Source of the DNA: Myxococcus sp. RHSTA-1-4 | GTDB taxonomy: Bacteria; Myxococcota; Myxococcia; Myxococcales; Myxococcaceae | Length of the DNA stretch: 64,000 bases | Assembly: GCF_020037125.1 (NCBI RefSeq) | Contig: NZ_JAIQDG010000004.1 | Span: forward strand, 248,001-312,000 | Reading direction: 5' to 3' | Part shown: positions 9,689-18,472 of the stretch, one piece after another | Layout: each line of letters starts with the position of its first letter | Numbering within the stretch: position 1 is the first letter of the stretch | Position numbers and translations under genes: made by a program | The notes under the pieces: model-generated | The model's input: the letters and a program-made list of their open reading frames with translations, nothing else | Databases searched by the model: none | What the model was told of the DNA's origin: nothing

Positions 9689-10737
9689 CGCTCCACCTTC
9701 TCCGGCCTGGGGCCGACCCAGTAGTCCCGCCAGTGCGTGTTGCGCTCCGCCGCGTCGAAGCAAACGAAGGTCACCGACATGCTCACGTCCAGCGCCCGCA
9801 CCGCATGCCACCAGCCCACGGGGATGAGCAGCGCGTCCCCCGGCCCCACCTCACACGTGTGCACCGTGGCGCGCGCGAAGTCTGGGAAGCGCGCGAGGTC
9901 CGGCGCGAGGATGTCCACCGCGCTGTACAGGCCCCGGTCGTTGTAAAGCCAGGGCGTCTCCCACGAGGGCACCAGCCAGATGCGCTTGCGCCCCAGCACC
10001 TGGCAGAAGAGGACGTTGAGGTGGTCGTGGTGGAGGTTGGACAGCGTGCCGGCCGGACCGAACCACAGGTGCACGCTGTCCGGAGTCGTGATGTCCGGGT
10101 GGATGTAGCCCGCCGGAGCCCGGAGGTCCGCGAGCAGCGGCCGGAAGGCCTCGCGAAGCAGCAGGCTGTTGCGCGCCACGAGGTACACGTCATTCGTCTC
10201 GCGGGCCTCGCGCATGCGGGCCACCAACTCGCGCAGGGGCAGCGTCCGCCGCAGGCGCTCCGCGTTGAAGTCCGGGTCCGCGTCCGACTCGCGGCCCGCC
10301 ATCACCTCCACCGGCTCGTCACCGAAGCGCTCCGCCAGCCACTCCGGCGTCCAGCGCGACAGGGCCGGCCAGTCCTCCAGCAGCCCCTCGACGATGACGG
10401 GACGGTTGCGCAGGTAGTAGCGCTCGAAGAACTCCTCCGGCGGCAGGTGCTTCCGCCGCTCCACGCGAGGGCCCTCGCCTCCGGCGTGCTCCTGCCGGTA
10501 GAGCGCGGCCCGGGCTTCCAGCAGCGCCTCCAGCGCCCGGTGACGAGGGACGCGCGCGCTCGCATGGCGGACCGCGGGGTGGGACGCGACGGACTCGACC
10601 TCCGCGGCGGCTTCCTCGGGCGTCAGGCCCGTCTTCCACAGCACGTCGACGAGACGGCGCGCGAGCACTCCACGCGTCAGGTTTTCCGCGATCCATGCAC
10701 GCCGATGGTGCGAGAGGTTCTCGTCAGGTCGCATCAA
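9685..10737 (-). CDS. Cupin-8/JmjC-like Fe(II)/2-oxoglutarate oxygenase
   Basis: A 350-residue protein with a helical N-terminal region (about residues 10-60), then a JmjC/cupin-8 barrel. Conserved landmarks are FFERYYLRNRPVIVEG, the Fe(II) ligands His236-x-Asp238 in LHHDH followed by LNVLFCQVLGRKRIWL, and the distal His311 in PVGWWHAV. The family hydroxylates protein or peptide side chains (the FIH-like group acts on Asn, Asp or His) using oxygen and 2-oxoglutarate. All metal ligands are present, so activity is likely. It is the middle cupin gene and is coupled to the degenerate paralogue downstream. A small ORF on the other strand begins 61 bases upstream. Confidence 0.87.
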   Translation of the reverse strand: MMRPDENLSHHRRAWIAENLTRGVLARRLVDVLWKTGLTPEEAAAEVESVASHPAVRHASARVPRHRALEALLEARAALYRQEHAGGEGPRVERRKHLPPEEFFERYYLRNRPVIVEGLLEDWPALSRWTPEWLAERFGDEPVEVMAGRESDADPDFNAERLRRTLPLRELVARMREARETNDVYLVARNSLLLREAFRPLLADLRAPAGYIHPDITTPDSVHLWFGPAGTLSNLHHDHLNVLFCQVLGRKRIWLVPSWETPWLYNDRGLYSAVDILAPDLARFPDFARATVHTCEVGPGDALLIPVGWWHAVRALDVSMSVTFVCFDAAERNTHWRDYWVGPRPEKVER

Positions 10738-10797
10738 ACACGCGGTGCGTTATATCACTGCCGCAGGCCCCGCAGTCTGACTGGAGCCCCAAGCCTC

Positions 10798-10962
10798 ATG
10801 ACGAGCCCAACGGATCCGCTTCCGAAGATCGTTCCGAACCCGCCTCCCAATCCGCCGACCCGCCGGGAGCGGATTGTCCCGAACCCGGCCACCCACCCGC
10901 ACCCGGACACGGAGCGGACCCGGCCGACGCCGCCGCCCACCACGCCGCCGCTGAAGAAGTAG
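10798..10962 (+). CDS. Putative 54-residue proline-rich peptide
   Basis: A short ORF between two cupin-8 genes, on the opposite strand. Nineteen of 54 residues are Pro. The motif IVPNP occurs twice (residues 11-15 and 26-30), flanked by NPPPNPP and THPHPD, and the C-terminus is TTPPLKK. Asn, Asp and His are the classical targets of FIH-type oxygenases, so this could be a substrate. Support for coding: a GC-rich third position in nearly all codons and a GGAG 11-14 bases before ATG. Against: the antisense frame 10755-10979 is also open (74 residues, Gly-rich). I cannot decide between them by eye; no relative was recognised. Confidence 0.42.
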   Translation: MTSPTDPLPKIVPNPPPNPPTRRERIVPNPATHPHPDTERTRPTPPPTTPPLKK

Positions 10963-10980
10963 GCGCCGGGCCCCGGCACC

Positions 10981-11988
10981 TCACCGCAGTCTCCACCAGG
11001 TGTTGCCTCCGGGGACGTCGAACTCCTGGAAGGTGACGGACACGCTGACGTCGAGCGCGAACACCTGGTGCCACCAGCCCGCGGGGATGAGCAACATCTC
11101 CCCGGGCCCCACCACCGTCTCCAGCACGTCCGCCTCCCGGTACGCGGGGAAGCGCTCCAGGTCCGGGCGGTCCGCGTCCACCTGGCTCCACACGTCGCGG
11201 TGGCTGTAGACCTGATGCGTCTGGAACGAGGGGATGAGCCGGAAGCGCTTGCGCCCGGAAATCTGCCCGAAGAAGACGTTGCCCAGGTCGTGATGCAGCG
11301 CCGTGCGCGTGCCCGCGGGCCCCACCCAGAGCTTCACGGCCCCGACGAGGTCCGTCTCGCGCAGCACGCCCTGGGGGTAGCGCAGGTCCTCCATCAGCCC
11401 GCGAAGCTCCGGCCGCTCCAGGGCGAAGTTGCGTGCCGTGAGGTACAAGTCATTGGACGGGCCGCCCTCCAGCAGGCGGCGGATGAACTCGCCGAAGCGC
11501 ATCACCGTGCGGCAGGCATCCGGCTCCAGGTCATGGTCCGCGCGCGACTCGCGGCCGGCCATCACCTCCACCTCGACGTCGCCGTAGCGCTCCGCCAGGG
11601 CCCGGGGCTGCCAGCGCTCCAGGACGGGCCAGCCGTCCATGAAGTCCTCCAGGATGACGGGCCGGTGCGCGAGGTAGTAGCGCTCCATCAGCTCGCGCGT
11701 GGACACGCCTCGGCGGCGCTCCAGGCGCTGGTGCCAGCCGGACTGCCGGTGGATCGCCACCCGGCTGTCCAGCAGCGAGCGCACGCCGCCATGCAGCCGC
11801 GCGCGATGCCGCCCGGCCTCCACCGCCGGGTGCTGGCGGGCGGACTCCAGCTCGGCCCGCGCGAGGTCCGGAGCCACTCCCTCCTGGAGCAGCATGCGCT
11901 CCAGGCGCTCCGGCGCCACGCCCAGCACCAGGTTCTCCGCCAGCCACGCCCGCCACTCCGGCGCCAGGTGGGATGTCACGTCCGTCAT
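10981..11988 (-). CDS. Cupin-8/JmjC-like Fe(II)/2-oxoglutarate oxygenase
   Basis: A 335-residue paralogue, first gene of the leftward cupin series. It has the same N-terminal helical segment (WLAENLVLG), LMERYYLAHRPVILEDF, the ligands His232-x-Asp234 in LHHDLGN, FGQISGRKRFRLIP, and distal His307 in PAGWWHQV. An intact iron site predicts hydroxylase activity on a peptide or protein. AGGGGAGGGGG lies directly before ATG 11988 and fixes this start, although the frame is open for 276 bases further. The next cupin gene starts 243 bases downstream, so the two may not share one transcript. Divergent from a Cys-rich secreted protein gene. Confidence 0.87.
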   Translation of the reverse strand: MTDVTSHLAPEWRAWLAENLVLGVAPERLERMLLQEGVAPDLARAELESARQHPAVEAGRHRARLHGGVRSLLDSRVAIHRQSGWHQRLERRRGVSTRELMERYYLAHRPVILEDFMDGWPVLERWQPRALAERYGDVEVEVMAGRESRADHDLEPDACRTVMRFGEFIRRLLEGGPSNDLYLTARNFALERPELRGLMEDLRYPQGVLRETDLVGAVKLWVGPAGTRTALHHDLGNVFFGQISGRKRFRLIPSFQTHQVYSHRDVWSQVDADRPDLERFPAYREADVLETVVGPGEMLLIPAGWWHQVFALDVSVSVTFQEFDVPGGNTWWRLR

Positions 11989-12136
11989 GCCCCCTCCCCT
12001 TCGAGTCCCGGGAGACTGTAGCCGACAGGAGGCGGCCGGGCGGGCCCAGCGCTTCCCGCCCCACCCCGGACCGGGCCTCCTCCGTCGCGCCGGTTCGTCC
12101 GCGCGCGGACACCTAGATTCCCGGGAGGAGGTCTGC

Positions 12137-12559
12137 ATGAAGCGAGGCAGCGGCACGTCCCGGCTCTTCCGCCAGGCGGCAGGCGGTTCGGCAGTGCTCG
12201 CTGCCCTCTCCGGGCTCGGGGCTCCAGGAGGCGCCGGGGGCGCGGAGCGGGCGCCGCAGCTCACCTGCTACCAGATGGCGCGCGACTCGGGGCTGACGGA
12301 CGAACACATGGCCACCCAGCTCTGCCGGGGAGCCCGGTCGACGGCTCCCGCGCAGTGCTACATGCGCGTGCTGGACGAGGGCTCGCTGACGCAGTCGCAG
12401 GCCCTCCAGCTCTGCCAGTTCGCCACCGTCGAGAACGACCCCGCCACGTGCTTCCTCCAGGCTCGGCGGGACACCTTCATCGAGTCCTGGCGTGGGGTGC
12501 AGCTCTGCCAGCCGCCCCTGCGGGAGCTGTTGAACTACTGCCCCGTCTTCGTCCACTGA
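12137..12559 (+). CDS. Small secreted cysteine-rich protein
   Basis: 140 residues with an N-terminal export signal (hydrophobic GGSAVLAALSGLGAPGG stretch after basic residues). The mature part carries six or seven regularly spaced Cys in repeated short units of the form LCxxA (LTCYQMA, QLCRGA, QCYMRV, QLCQFA, TCFLQA, QLCQPP), likely forming disulfides outside the cytoplasm. The three similar 35-residue units suggest internal repetition. GGGAGGAGG seven bases before ATG 12137 is a strong ribosome binding site. No family was recognised; function unknown. Confidence 0.75.
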   Translation: MKRGSGTSRLFRQAAGGSAVLAALSGLGAPGGAGGAERAPQLTCYQMARDSGLTDEHMATQLCRGARSTAPAQCYMRVLDEGSLTQSQALQLCQFATVENDPATCFLQARRDTFIESWRGVQLCQPPLRELLNYCPVFVH

Positions 12560-12644
12560 CGATGCCGAGTGCCTTGCTTCACGCGCCCGGGCGGCGCCCA
12601 TGGGCCGGTTGGGCAGGCGCCTCGCGCCGGGCTAGGGTTGCGGA

Positions 12645-13490
12645 ATGAAGGAACTGCCCACGGCCCGGGACCTCGAGCTGAGCGCGGCCGAAGCCCCACC
12701 GACGCCGCGACAGTTGCTCGCGCCCGGAAGCGAGGCGCTCGCCATGCTGGTGCGCCGCGGCTTCCAGCCTTCCGTCGCTCCGCTGGACCTGCCCTTCCGG
12801 GCGGACCTGGAGGAGGAGCGCGTCGAGCGGCTGGTGGAGCGGCTGGGCCACTACGCCTTCCGCCTCTTCCTGCGCGGCGCGATTCTCCGGCGCGGCAGCT
12901 TCCTGCCCGCGGAGGCCACGAAGTACCTGGAGGAGTCCCAGGCCGCCACGTTCGCCGAGGACCTGGTGGCGCTGGGGCTCGCCGGGCGCGAGGAGGATGG
13001 GCGCTACCGCCTGCGCTACCCCGCCGCCAGCTTCGGCGGCACGCTGGAGTGGTACGTGGCGCGCGAGCTGCGCGGGCGGTACGGCTTCGACGTGGCCGCG
13101 GGCGTGAAGTTCCACGCACCCGAGGTGGGCGGAGACCTGGACGTGGTGGCCGCGGCGGAGGGCCGCCTGCTCTACCTGGAGATGAAGTCCTCTCCGCCCA
13201 AGCACCTCGCCCATGACGAGGTGGGCGCCTTCTTCCGCCGGGTGCGCGCGCTGCGCCCGCACGTGGCCATCTTCGTCATGGACACCGCGCTGCGCCTCTC
13301 CGACAAGGTGCTGCCGCTGCTCCAGGCCGAGCTGAGCACCCAGCCCCCTCCCGCGCCCCGGCGCGTGCTCCGCGAGGTCTGGGCCCTCACCCCGCACCTC
13401 TACGTGGTCAACGCGCGGCAGGACCTGCTGGGCAACATCGGCCTCGCCATCGCGGAGGGCTTCCGCGCCCTCGCGCCGCCGCCGCCGTGA
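12645..13490 (+). CDS. PD-(D/E)XK nuclease-like fold protein
   Basis: 281 residues, cytoplasmic. After an N-terminal helical, winged-helix-like part (residues 45-130), the region around residues 160-190 reads GGDLDVV, then LLYLEMKSS. That is the D-(x)n-ExK core of the PD-(D/E)XK phosphodiesterase superfamily, seen in restriction enzymes, Holliday-junction resolvases and DNA-repair nucleases. The upstream Glu of the motif is probably in the ARELRGRYGF helix. The protein is a plausible DNA-processing enzyme but could also be inactive. A neighbouring promoter is possible in the 85-base gap upstream; the start has only a weak ribosome binding site. Confidence 0.55.
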   Translation: MKELPTARDLELSAAEAPPTPRQLLAPGSEALAMLVRRGFQPSVAPLDLPFRADLEEERVERLVERLGHYAFRLFLRGAILRRGSFLPAEATKYLEESQAATFAEDLVALGLAGREEDGRYRLRYPAASFGGTLEWYVARELRGRYGFDVAAGVKFHAPEVGGDLDVVAAAEGRLLYLEMKSSPPKHLAHDEVGAFFRRVRALRPHVAIFVMDTALRLSDKVLPLLQAELSTQPPPAPRRVLREVWALTPHLYVVNARQDLLGNIGLAIAEGFRALAPPPP

Positions 13491-13590
13491 GCCCGGATGC
13501 CCTCCAGTCCACCCCCAACGTCCACTGCCGTATAGTCCGGCGCCGCCGCGTTGACGCCCCGAAAGACGGGGACGCACAGTGGACTGTGCC

Positions 13591-14025
13591 ATGAGCGCGA
13601 ACGCGAATATCCCCTCGTATCAGTCGTGGCTGGAGTCCTTCGCCGCCGAGCACGGCGGCGCCGCCGGCACCGTCCACCTCCAGCGTGGAACGGACCTGGA
13701 GCTGGTGGCGGCCCTCAACATCCCACCGCCGGTGTTGAACGCGGTCCGGCTCGTGCCCCACGGCAAGGGCATGGCGGGGCTGGCGCAGGTGCGCAAGGTG
13801 CCGGTGCAGACGTGCAACCTGCAGGAAGACGACACCGGCCGCATCAAGCCGGGGGCCAGGGCGGTGAACGCGCGCGCCGGCGTGGCGCTGCCCGTGCTGG
13901 ACGCCGCGGGGCAGGTGCGCGCGGTGGTGGGCATCGCGTTCATGGCGGAAGGCGAGCTCCCCGCCGAGCGAGAGCAGGCATTGATGGCCGCGGCGGCCCG
14001 GCTGCCGCTCTCCGATGCTGCTTGA
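13591..14025 (+). CDS. GAF domain protein
   Basis: A single-domain protein of 144 residues with GAF-like pattern: VRLVPHGKGMAGLA, VQTCNLQED, then GVALPVLDAAGQVRAVVGIAF. GAF domains bind small ligands or mediate dimerisation; no output domain is attached, so it may act by protein contact. The frame also permits GTG at 13579. Its stop overlaps the start of the next gene (14015) by 11 bases, so the two are probably one operon and functionally linked to a membrane protein. Confidence 0.72.
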   Translation: MSANANIPSYQSWLESFAAEHGGAAGTVHLQRGTDLELVAALNIPPPVLNAVRLVPHGKGMAGLAQVRKVPVQTCNLQEDDTGRIKPGARAVNARAGVALPVLDAAGQVRAVVGIAFMAEGELPAEREQALMAAAARLPLSDAA

Positions 14026-14695
14026 GCCCACCCGTGGCATGACACGCGCGCGCGCGGTGGCCGGCTGGGCCGCCTTCTGCGGGCTGCTGCTGGCCGGCGT
14101 GCTGGTGCCCTTTGCGCTCTTTGGCGCGGAGCTGGACGCACTCGCCCAGGGGTTCCTGTCGGCCCATCCACCCGCGTGGCAGGTGGCGCTGGTATTGGGC
14201 GGGCTGCTCGCGGGAGACGTCCTGCTGCCCGTACCCTCCAGCCTCGTGGGCACCGCGGCCGGAGGACTGCTCGGCTTCTGGGGCGGCCTGGCCACGGCAT
14301 GGCTGGGGATGATGGTGGGCTGCGCGGTGGGCTACGTCCTGGGCGCCCGCGCGGGCTCGGCGGCGCTGCGGCGCATGGCGGGCGACGCGGAGCTGGAGCG
14401 GCTGGCGCGCGCCTCCGAGCGGCTGGGGCCCTGGTTCCTGCTGGTGTTCCGCGCGGTGCCGGTGCTGGCGGAAGCGTCGGTGGTCTTCGCGGGCACCAGC
14501 CAGATGTCCCGGCGGGCTTTCTTCACGGTCTGCGCCCTGTCCAACCTGGGCGTGTCCGCCACGTACGCGGCGCTGGGCGCCACGGCGGCGGAGGTGGAGT
14601 CCTTCCTCGTCTTCTTCGCGGGCATGGTGCTGCTGCCAGGCCTGGCGCTCGCGTGGGTGCGCCGCCGGAGCGGTGCGCCCGCCGCGTCCCGCTGA
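14015..14695 (+). CDS. VTT/DedA-like membrane protein
   Basis: 226 residues with about five or six hydrophobic segments. The pattern LLPVPSSLVGTAAGGLLGFWGG, then GCAVGYVLGARAG, and later FRAVPVLAEASVVFAG is characteristic of the VTT (DedA/TVP38) superfamily, whose members are lipid scramblases or flippases for undecaprenyl phosphate or phospholipids. The length suits a DedA-like protein. ATG 14015 overlaps the GAF gene; ATG 14039 (MTRARAVAG) is an alternative start closer to the first membrane segment. Confidence 0.75.
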   Translation: MLLEPTRGMTRARAVAGWAAFCGLLLAGVLVPFALFGAELDALAQGFLSAHPPAWQVALVLGGLLAGDVLLPVPSSLVGTAAGGLLGFWGGLATAWLGMMVGCAVGYVLGARAGSAALRRMAGDAELERLARASERLGPWFLLVFRAVPVLAEASVVFAGTSQMSRRAFFTVCALSNLGVSATYAALGATAAEVESFLVFFAGMVLLPGLALAWVRRRSGAPAASR

Positions 14696-14912
14696 ATCCC
14701 TCCACCGGCGCGCATCACCGCACCCACCTCGTGGAGCGCCACGCGAGGGCACCCAGGCGAAGAGGGGTTCGGCACGATGCCCGACCCGGACCCTGGTCGC
14801 ATCCTCCTGGAGGCCATCACACGCTCAGGGGGCCGCCCGCGTGAATGCTGCGCGCGGCGCGGCACGGCACCACCTTCGAGCCACAGGTGATTCGAGAAGG
14901 CAGGAGACGGCC
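14696..14912. other. Intergenic region without a clear gene
   Basis: This 217-base gap precedes the DUF2092 operon and should contain its promoter. A 37-codon ORF (14777-14890) is open but has no supporting feature. CAGGAG 10 bases before 14913 is the downstream gene's ribosome binding site. Confidence 0.4.
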
Positions 14913-15722
14913 ATGAGATATAGAGCCTCCATCCTTGGCGCGGCGATACGCGCCCTGGCGGTCTTCGGACTCGTCCTCGGCGCCGGCGCCTCGGCCGCAC
15001 AGGCCCAGGAGAAGCGCGAAGCCAGGAAGGTGGACCCGGAGGCCGACCGCATCCTGCGCTCGATGTCCAGCTACCTCTCTGGCCTGAAGTCCTTCACCGC
15101 GGACTACGACGTGGACAACGAGGTCATCAGCGAGGATGGCCAGAAGCTCCAGTTCAGCAGCTCGGGCAGCATCGCGGTGCAAAGGCCCGCCAGGCTCCAT
15201 GCGACACGCCGCGGAGGCTTCGCCGACGCCGAGCTCTTCTTCGACGGGCGGACCATTACGCTCCTCGGCAAGAACCAGAACGCCTACTTCCAGCTGAACG
15301 GACCCGCCACCCTCGACGAGATGATCGAGACGATCCGAAGCCAGGTCGGCCTGGACCTCGCGGGCGCCGACCTGCTGTACGCCTCACCCTACGAAGGACT
15401 GATGACCCACGTGGAGAGCGGCACCTATCTGGGCCCCGCCGTGGTGGACGGCATCGCGTGCGACCATCTCGCGTTCCGCACGGACAAGGTGGACTGGCAG
15501 CTCTGGGTACAACGCGGTGACAAGCCCCTCCCCCTCAAGTACGTCATCACCACCAAGTGGACCACCGGCGCCCCCCAGTACACCGTCCGCCTCCACGACT
15601 GGGAGCTCCAGCCGCGGCTGGACGCCAGGCGCTTCGAGTTCAGGCCCCCCGCGGGCTTCAAGCGGGTGGAGACGCTCACTCCCAACGAGGTGGGTGAGCT
15701 GCACGTAGGAGAGCAGCCATGA
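14913..15722 (+). CDS. Periplasmic DUF2092 protein
   Basis: 269 residues with a signal peptide ending ASAAQAQ. The mature part follows the DUF2092 pattern: DRILRSMSSYLSGLKSFT, an LQFSSSG strand, then FFDGRTITLLGKNQNAYFQ and DGIACDHLAFR. This fold resembles outer-membrane lipoprotein carriers such as LolA, so lipid or lipoprotein handling is possible but unproven. The stop overlaps the ATG of the next gene (ATGA at 15719-15722), a coupled pair. Confidence 0.8.
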   Translation: MRYRASILGAAIRALAVFGLVLGAGASAAQAQEKREARKVDPEADRILRSMSSYLSGLKSFTADYDVDNEVISEDGQKLQFSSSGSIAVQRPARLHATRRGGFADAELFFDGRTITLLGKNQNAYFQLNGPATLDEMIETIRSQVGLDLAGADLLYASPYEGLMTHVESGTYLGPAVVDGIACDHLAFRTDKVDWQLWVQRGDKPLPLKYVITTKWTTGAPQYTVRLHDWELQPRLDARRFEFRPPAGFKRVETLTPNEVGELHVGEQP

Positions 15723-16051
15723 AGACGCGTGCATATCGCTGGAAGGCAGCGCTCCAGGGCGCGGCGCTCGCGGCCGTGCTGATGGGTGACCTCGGACTGG
15801 ACGGAGCCGCCCTGCACGGCGCCCTCATCTCCCAGGCCGAGGCCGTCGTCGGCCGTCCCGCCACGCCGGTGAGCGTCGCGGGCACCGCGCGCCGGACCAG
15901 CCGGCGCACCGTCCGCCGCACCTCGGCCTACGTGGCGACGCTGCCGCATGGCTGCGCCACGGTCACCATCAACGGGATGGGGCTCTACCAATGCGGCGCC
16001 ACCTACTACCAGGCGTCCGGCTCGCAGTACGTCGTCGTGGAAGTCGACTGA
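15719..16051 (+). CDS. Small exported protein, DUF6515-like
   Basis: 110 residues with an N-terminal hydrophobic export signal (ALQGAALAAVLMGDLGL), a basic Arg/Thr-rich linker (RRTSRRTVRRTS), and a compact C-terminal part with CATVTINGMGLYQCGATYYQ and GSQYVVVEV. The two Cys may form a disulfide. Sequence and coupling to a DUF2092 gene match small DUF6515-like proteins seen beside DUF2092 genes. Probably in the periplasm or envelope; the molecular role is unknown. Confidence 0.65.
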   Translation: MKTRAYRWKAALQGAALAAVLMGDLGLDGAALHGALISQAEAVVGRPATPVSVAGTARRTSRRTVRRTSAYVATLPHGCATVTINGMGLYQCGATYYQASGSQYVVVEVD

Positions 16052-16100
16052 TTCAGGACGGGCGGTGCCCCGGTGCGATGAAACACACCCGGGCGATGGA

Positions 16101-16152
16101 CGGCTCCGCGGGCACGGAGTTCTCCCAGGGAGGGGGGGCGCCGCCGGAGCCG
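16101..16152. terminator. Possible bidirectional hairpin between convergent genes
   Basis: An inverted repeat CGGCTCCG (16101-16108) / CGGAGCCG (16145-16152) lies between the convergent genes ending at 16051 and 16184. The loop is long, with further GC-rich pairing inside and no U-tract, so the call is tentative. Confidence 0.35.
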
Positions 16153-16183
16153 CGCACCCGCCGTGTCCCGCCGAGCCGCCGCA

Positions 16184-16859
<676 letters not shown>

Positions 16860-16873
<14 letters not shown>

Positions 16874-17510
16874 GAGGCACCTCCTCCACCGCCGTCGCCG
16901 GCAGGTCCATGCCAATCAGCTCCGCGGTGGGCCCGAGCGACTTCTCGTCGATGCCCGTCGTCCGCGCCACGTCCGCCGGCGTCAGGCCGGTGAACTTCAC
17001 GCTCAGCGCGTTCTCCAGCGCCACGCAGATTTCATCCACCACCTTGCGCGACGCGGCCCAGATCTGCACCTGCTGCGTCTTCAGGTTCCAGCTCACGTCC
17101 AGCACGTTGGTGCGGGGCGTGGCGCGGTTGCGCAGCATCTGCCGGACCTCGGCCTTGAACTGGTTCTTCTCGCCGCGGCTGGGAGGACGGTCGTTCTCCT
17201 TCTCGAAGGCGGCGGCCCACTTCGTCATCTCCGCCTTCATGGCCGCGGCCGGCACCTTGATGGTGTCGATGCGGAAGGCGAACAGCGCGTACTCGCCATA
17301 GAAGAGGCGGCTGGTGGGGAACTCGCTCGAGTCCGCGTTCTCCAGCTCCACGAAGCCGGCGGCGCGCTCCTCCTCGGAGCGGCGGTCGATGGGCTCGAAC
17401 GCGTGCGCCTTGAGGCCGCGCGTGAGCCAGCGCTTGATGTCGGACGGCGCTTCTTTCGCCGGTTCGACCCGGAAGCGCGAAAAGGTGACAGCACCACGAA
17501 GGACAGGCAT
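16860..17510 (-). CDS. rdgC: RdgC-family recombination-associated protein
   Basis: 216 residues, somewhat shorter than E. coli RdgC (about 300). Recognised from the N-terminal FSRFRV pattern, FVELEN and FRIDTIKVPAAAMKAEM, the GEKNQFKAEVRQMLRNRATP helix and the following strand LDVSWNLKTQQVQIWA. RdgC is a ring-shaped DNA-binding protein that restrains RecA loading. The missing 80 C-terminal residues may be supplied by the downstream overlapping gene, which would make the pair a split RdgC; this is speculation. Start at 17510 is the first Met of the conserved part; the frame is open much further upstream only as a shadow of the divergent gene. Confidence 0.8.
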
Positions 17511-17612
17511 GGGGCGCGGCAGGATGGGGGGCCTGCGCCGCGCCGTCAAGGCACTCCATGTCGCTGGACGCGGCCCGCGCGCCTCTCTCGAATTTCGAGG
17601 TACGGTTCCCCC

Positions 17613-18290
17613 ATGCACCGCCTCCTCGCCGTCGCGCTCGTGTGCGCGCTCCTGCCCCAGGCCGCGCTTGCCCAGGACACCGCGTCCCCCACGTCCCCGG
17701 ACGCCCCCGTGGTGGCGCCGCCGCTCGTCTCGGCACCGGACGAGGTGGAGCCCTCCCCGCTGGAGCCCGGGCCCACGGAGGACGCGCCCGTCAGGGCCAG
17801 GGAACCCCGGGGAATGCCCACCGCGCCCCGCATCATCCTGGAGACGCTGTCGGGCGGCGCGGGCACGGTGGCCGGAGGGCTGCTGGGCGTCATCGTCGGA
17901 ATCGTCACCACCGATTGCGTGCTCTTCGAGGAGAGCTGCGATGGCGCGGCCGCCATGGGCCTGGGAGGCATGGCGCTCGGCACGGCGCTCACCACGTACG
18001 CCGCCGGCAGCCTGATGAGGGGCCGAGGGGGCTTCGTGGGCACCCTGATTGGAGCGTCCCTGGGCACGGGCGCGGGGCTGCTGATGATTACGTCCGGGGG
18101 CGACGACGCGCTGGGCGGCCTCGCCCTGCTCGCCTTCCCCGCCATCGGGGCGACGATGGGCTACGAGCTGTCGCGGGACGCCGAGCCGGCGTCGCGCTTC
18201 TCCCTGACGGACTCGCCCGTCCCCGTGGCGCCCGCCTTCGGCACGACGAGGCATGGGGGCTTCGTGGGGGGACTCACGGGCCGGTTCTGA
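17613..18290 (+). CDS. Exported glycine-rich membrane protein, unknown function
   Basis: 225 residues. A signal peptide (LLAVALVCALLPQAALAQ) is followed by a Pro-rich linker of 60 residues, then four Gly/Ala-rich hydrophobic stretches (GGLLGVIVGIV, LGGMALGTALT, GTLIGASLGTGAGLL, LALLAFPAIGATMG) of the glycine-zipper type. Probably embedded in or attached to the outer membrane. No family name could be given. Divergent from rdgC. Confidence 0.65.
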   Translation: MHRLLAVALVCALLPQAALAQDTASPTSPDAPVVAPPLVSAPDEVEPSPLEPGPTEDAPVRAREPRGMPTAPRIILETLSGGAGTVAGGLLGVIVGIVTTDCVLFEESCDGAAAMGLGGMALGTALTTYAAGSLMRGRGGFVGTLIGASLGTGAGLLMITSGGDDALGGLALLAFPAIGATMGYELSRDAEPASRFSLTDSPVPVAPAFGTTRHGGFVGGLTGRF

Positions 18291-18381
18291 CGTTTCGAAC
18301 CGGGTTACCGCGTCCTGGATGACCCACGCACCTCCGAGCCCCACTCCCACCCTCGGCCACACGGCGCACGGGCGGCGGCAT

Positions 18382-18417
18382 CAACGGGGAGGGTCACTCG
18401 CCCCCCGTTGCGCTTTT
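18382..18417 (+). terminator. Rho-independent terminator-like hairpin
   Basis: CAACGGGG (18382-18389) pairs perfectly with CCCCGTTG (18403-18410) and is followed by CGCTTTT. It lies 92 bases after the stop at 18290 and before the FIST gene. Confidence 0.55.
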
Positions 18418-18472
18418 CCCACCCGCACGCCACAAGTGAGGACACCTCCTCTCGACACTCAAGCGAGGTTGC

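Noticed and set aside
9184-10962. Plus-strand open frame of 592 codons across two cupin genes
   Set aside because: Mostly antisense to conserved cupin coding sequence; only the last 54 codons lie in a gap and are kept as a separate candidate.
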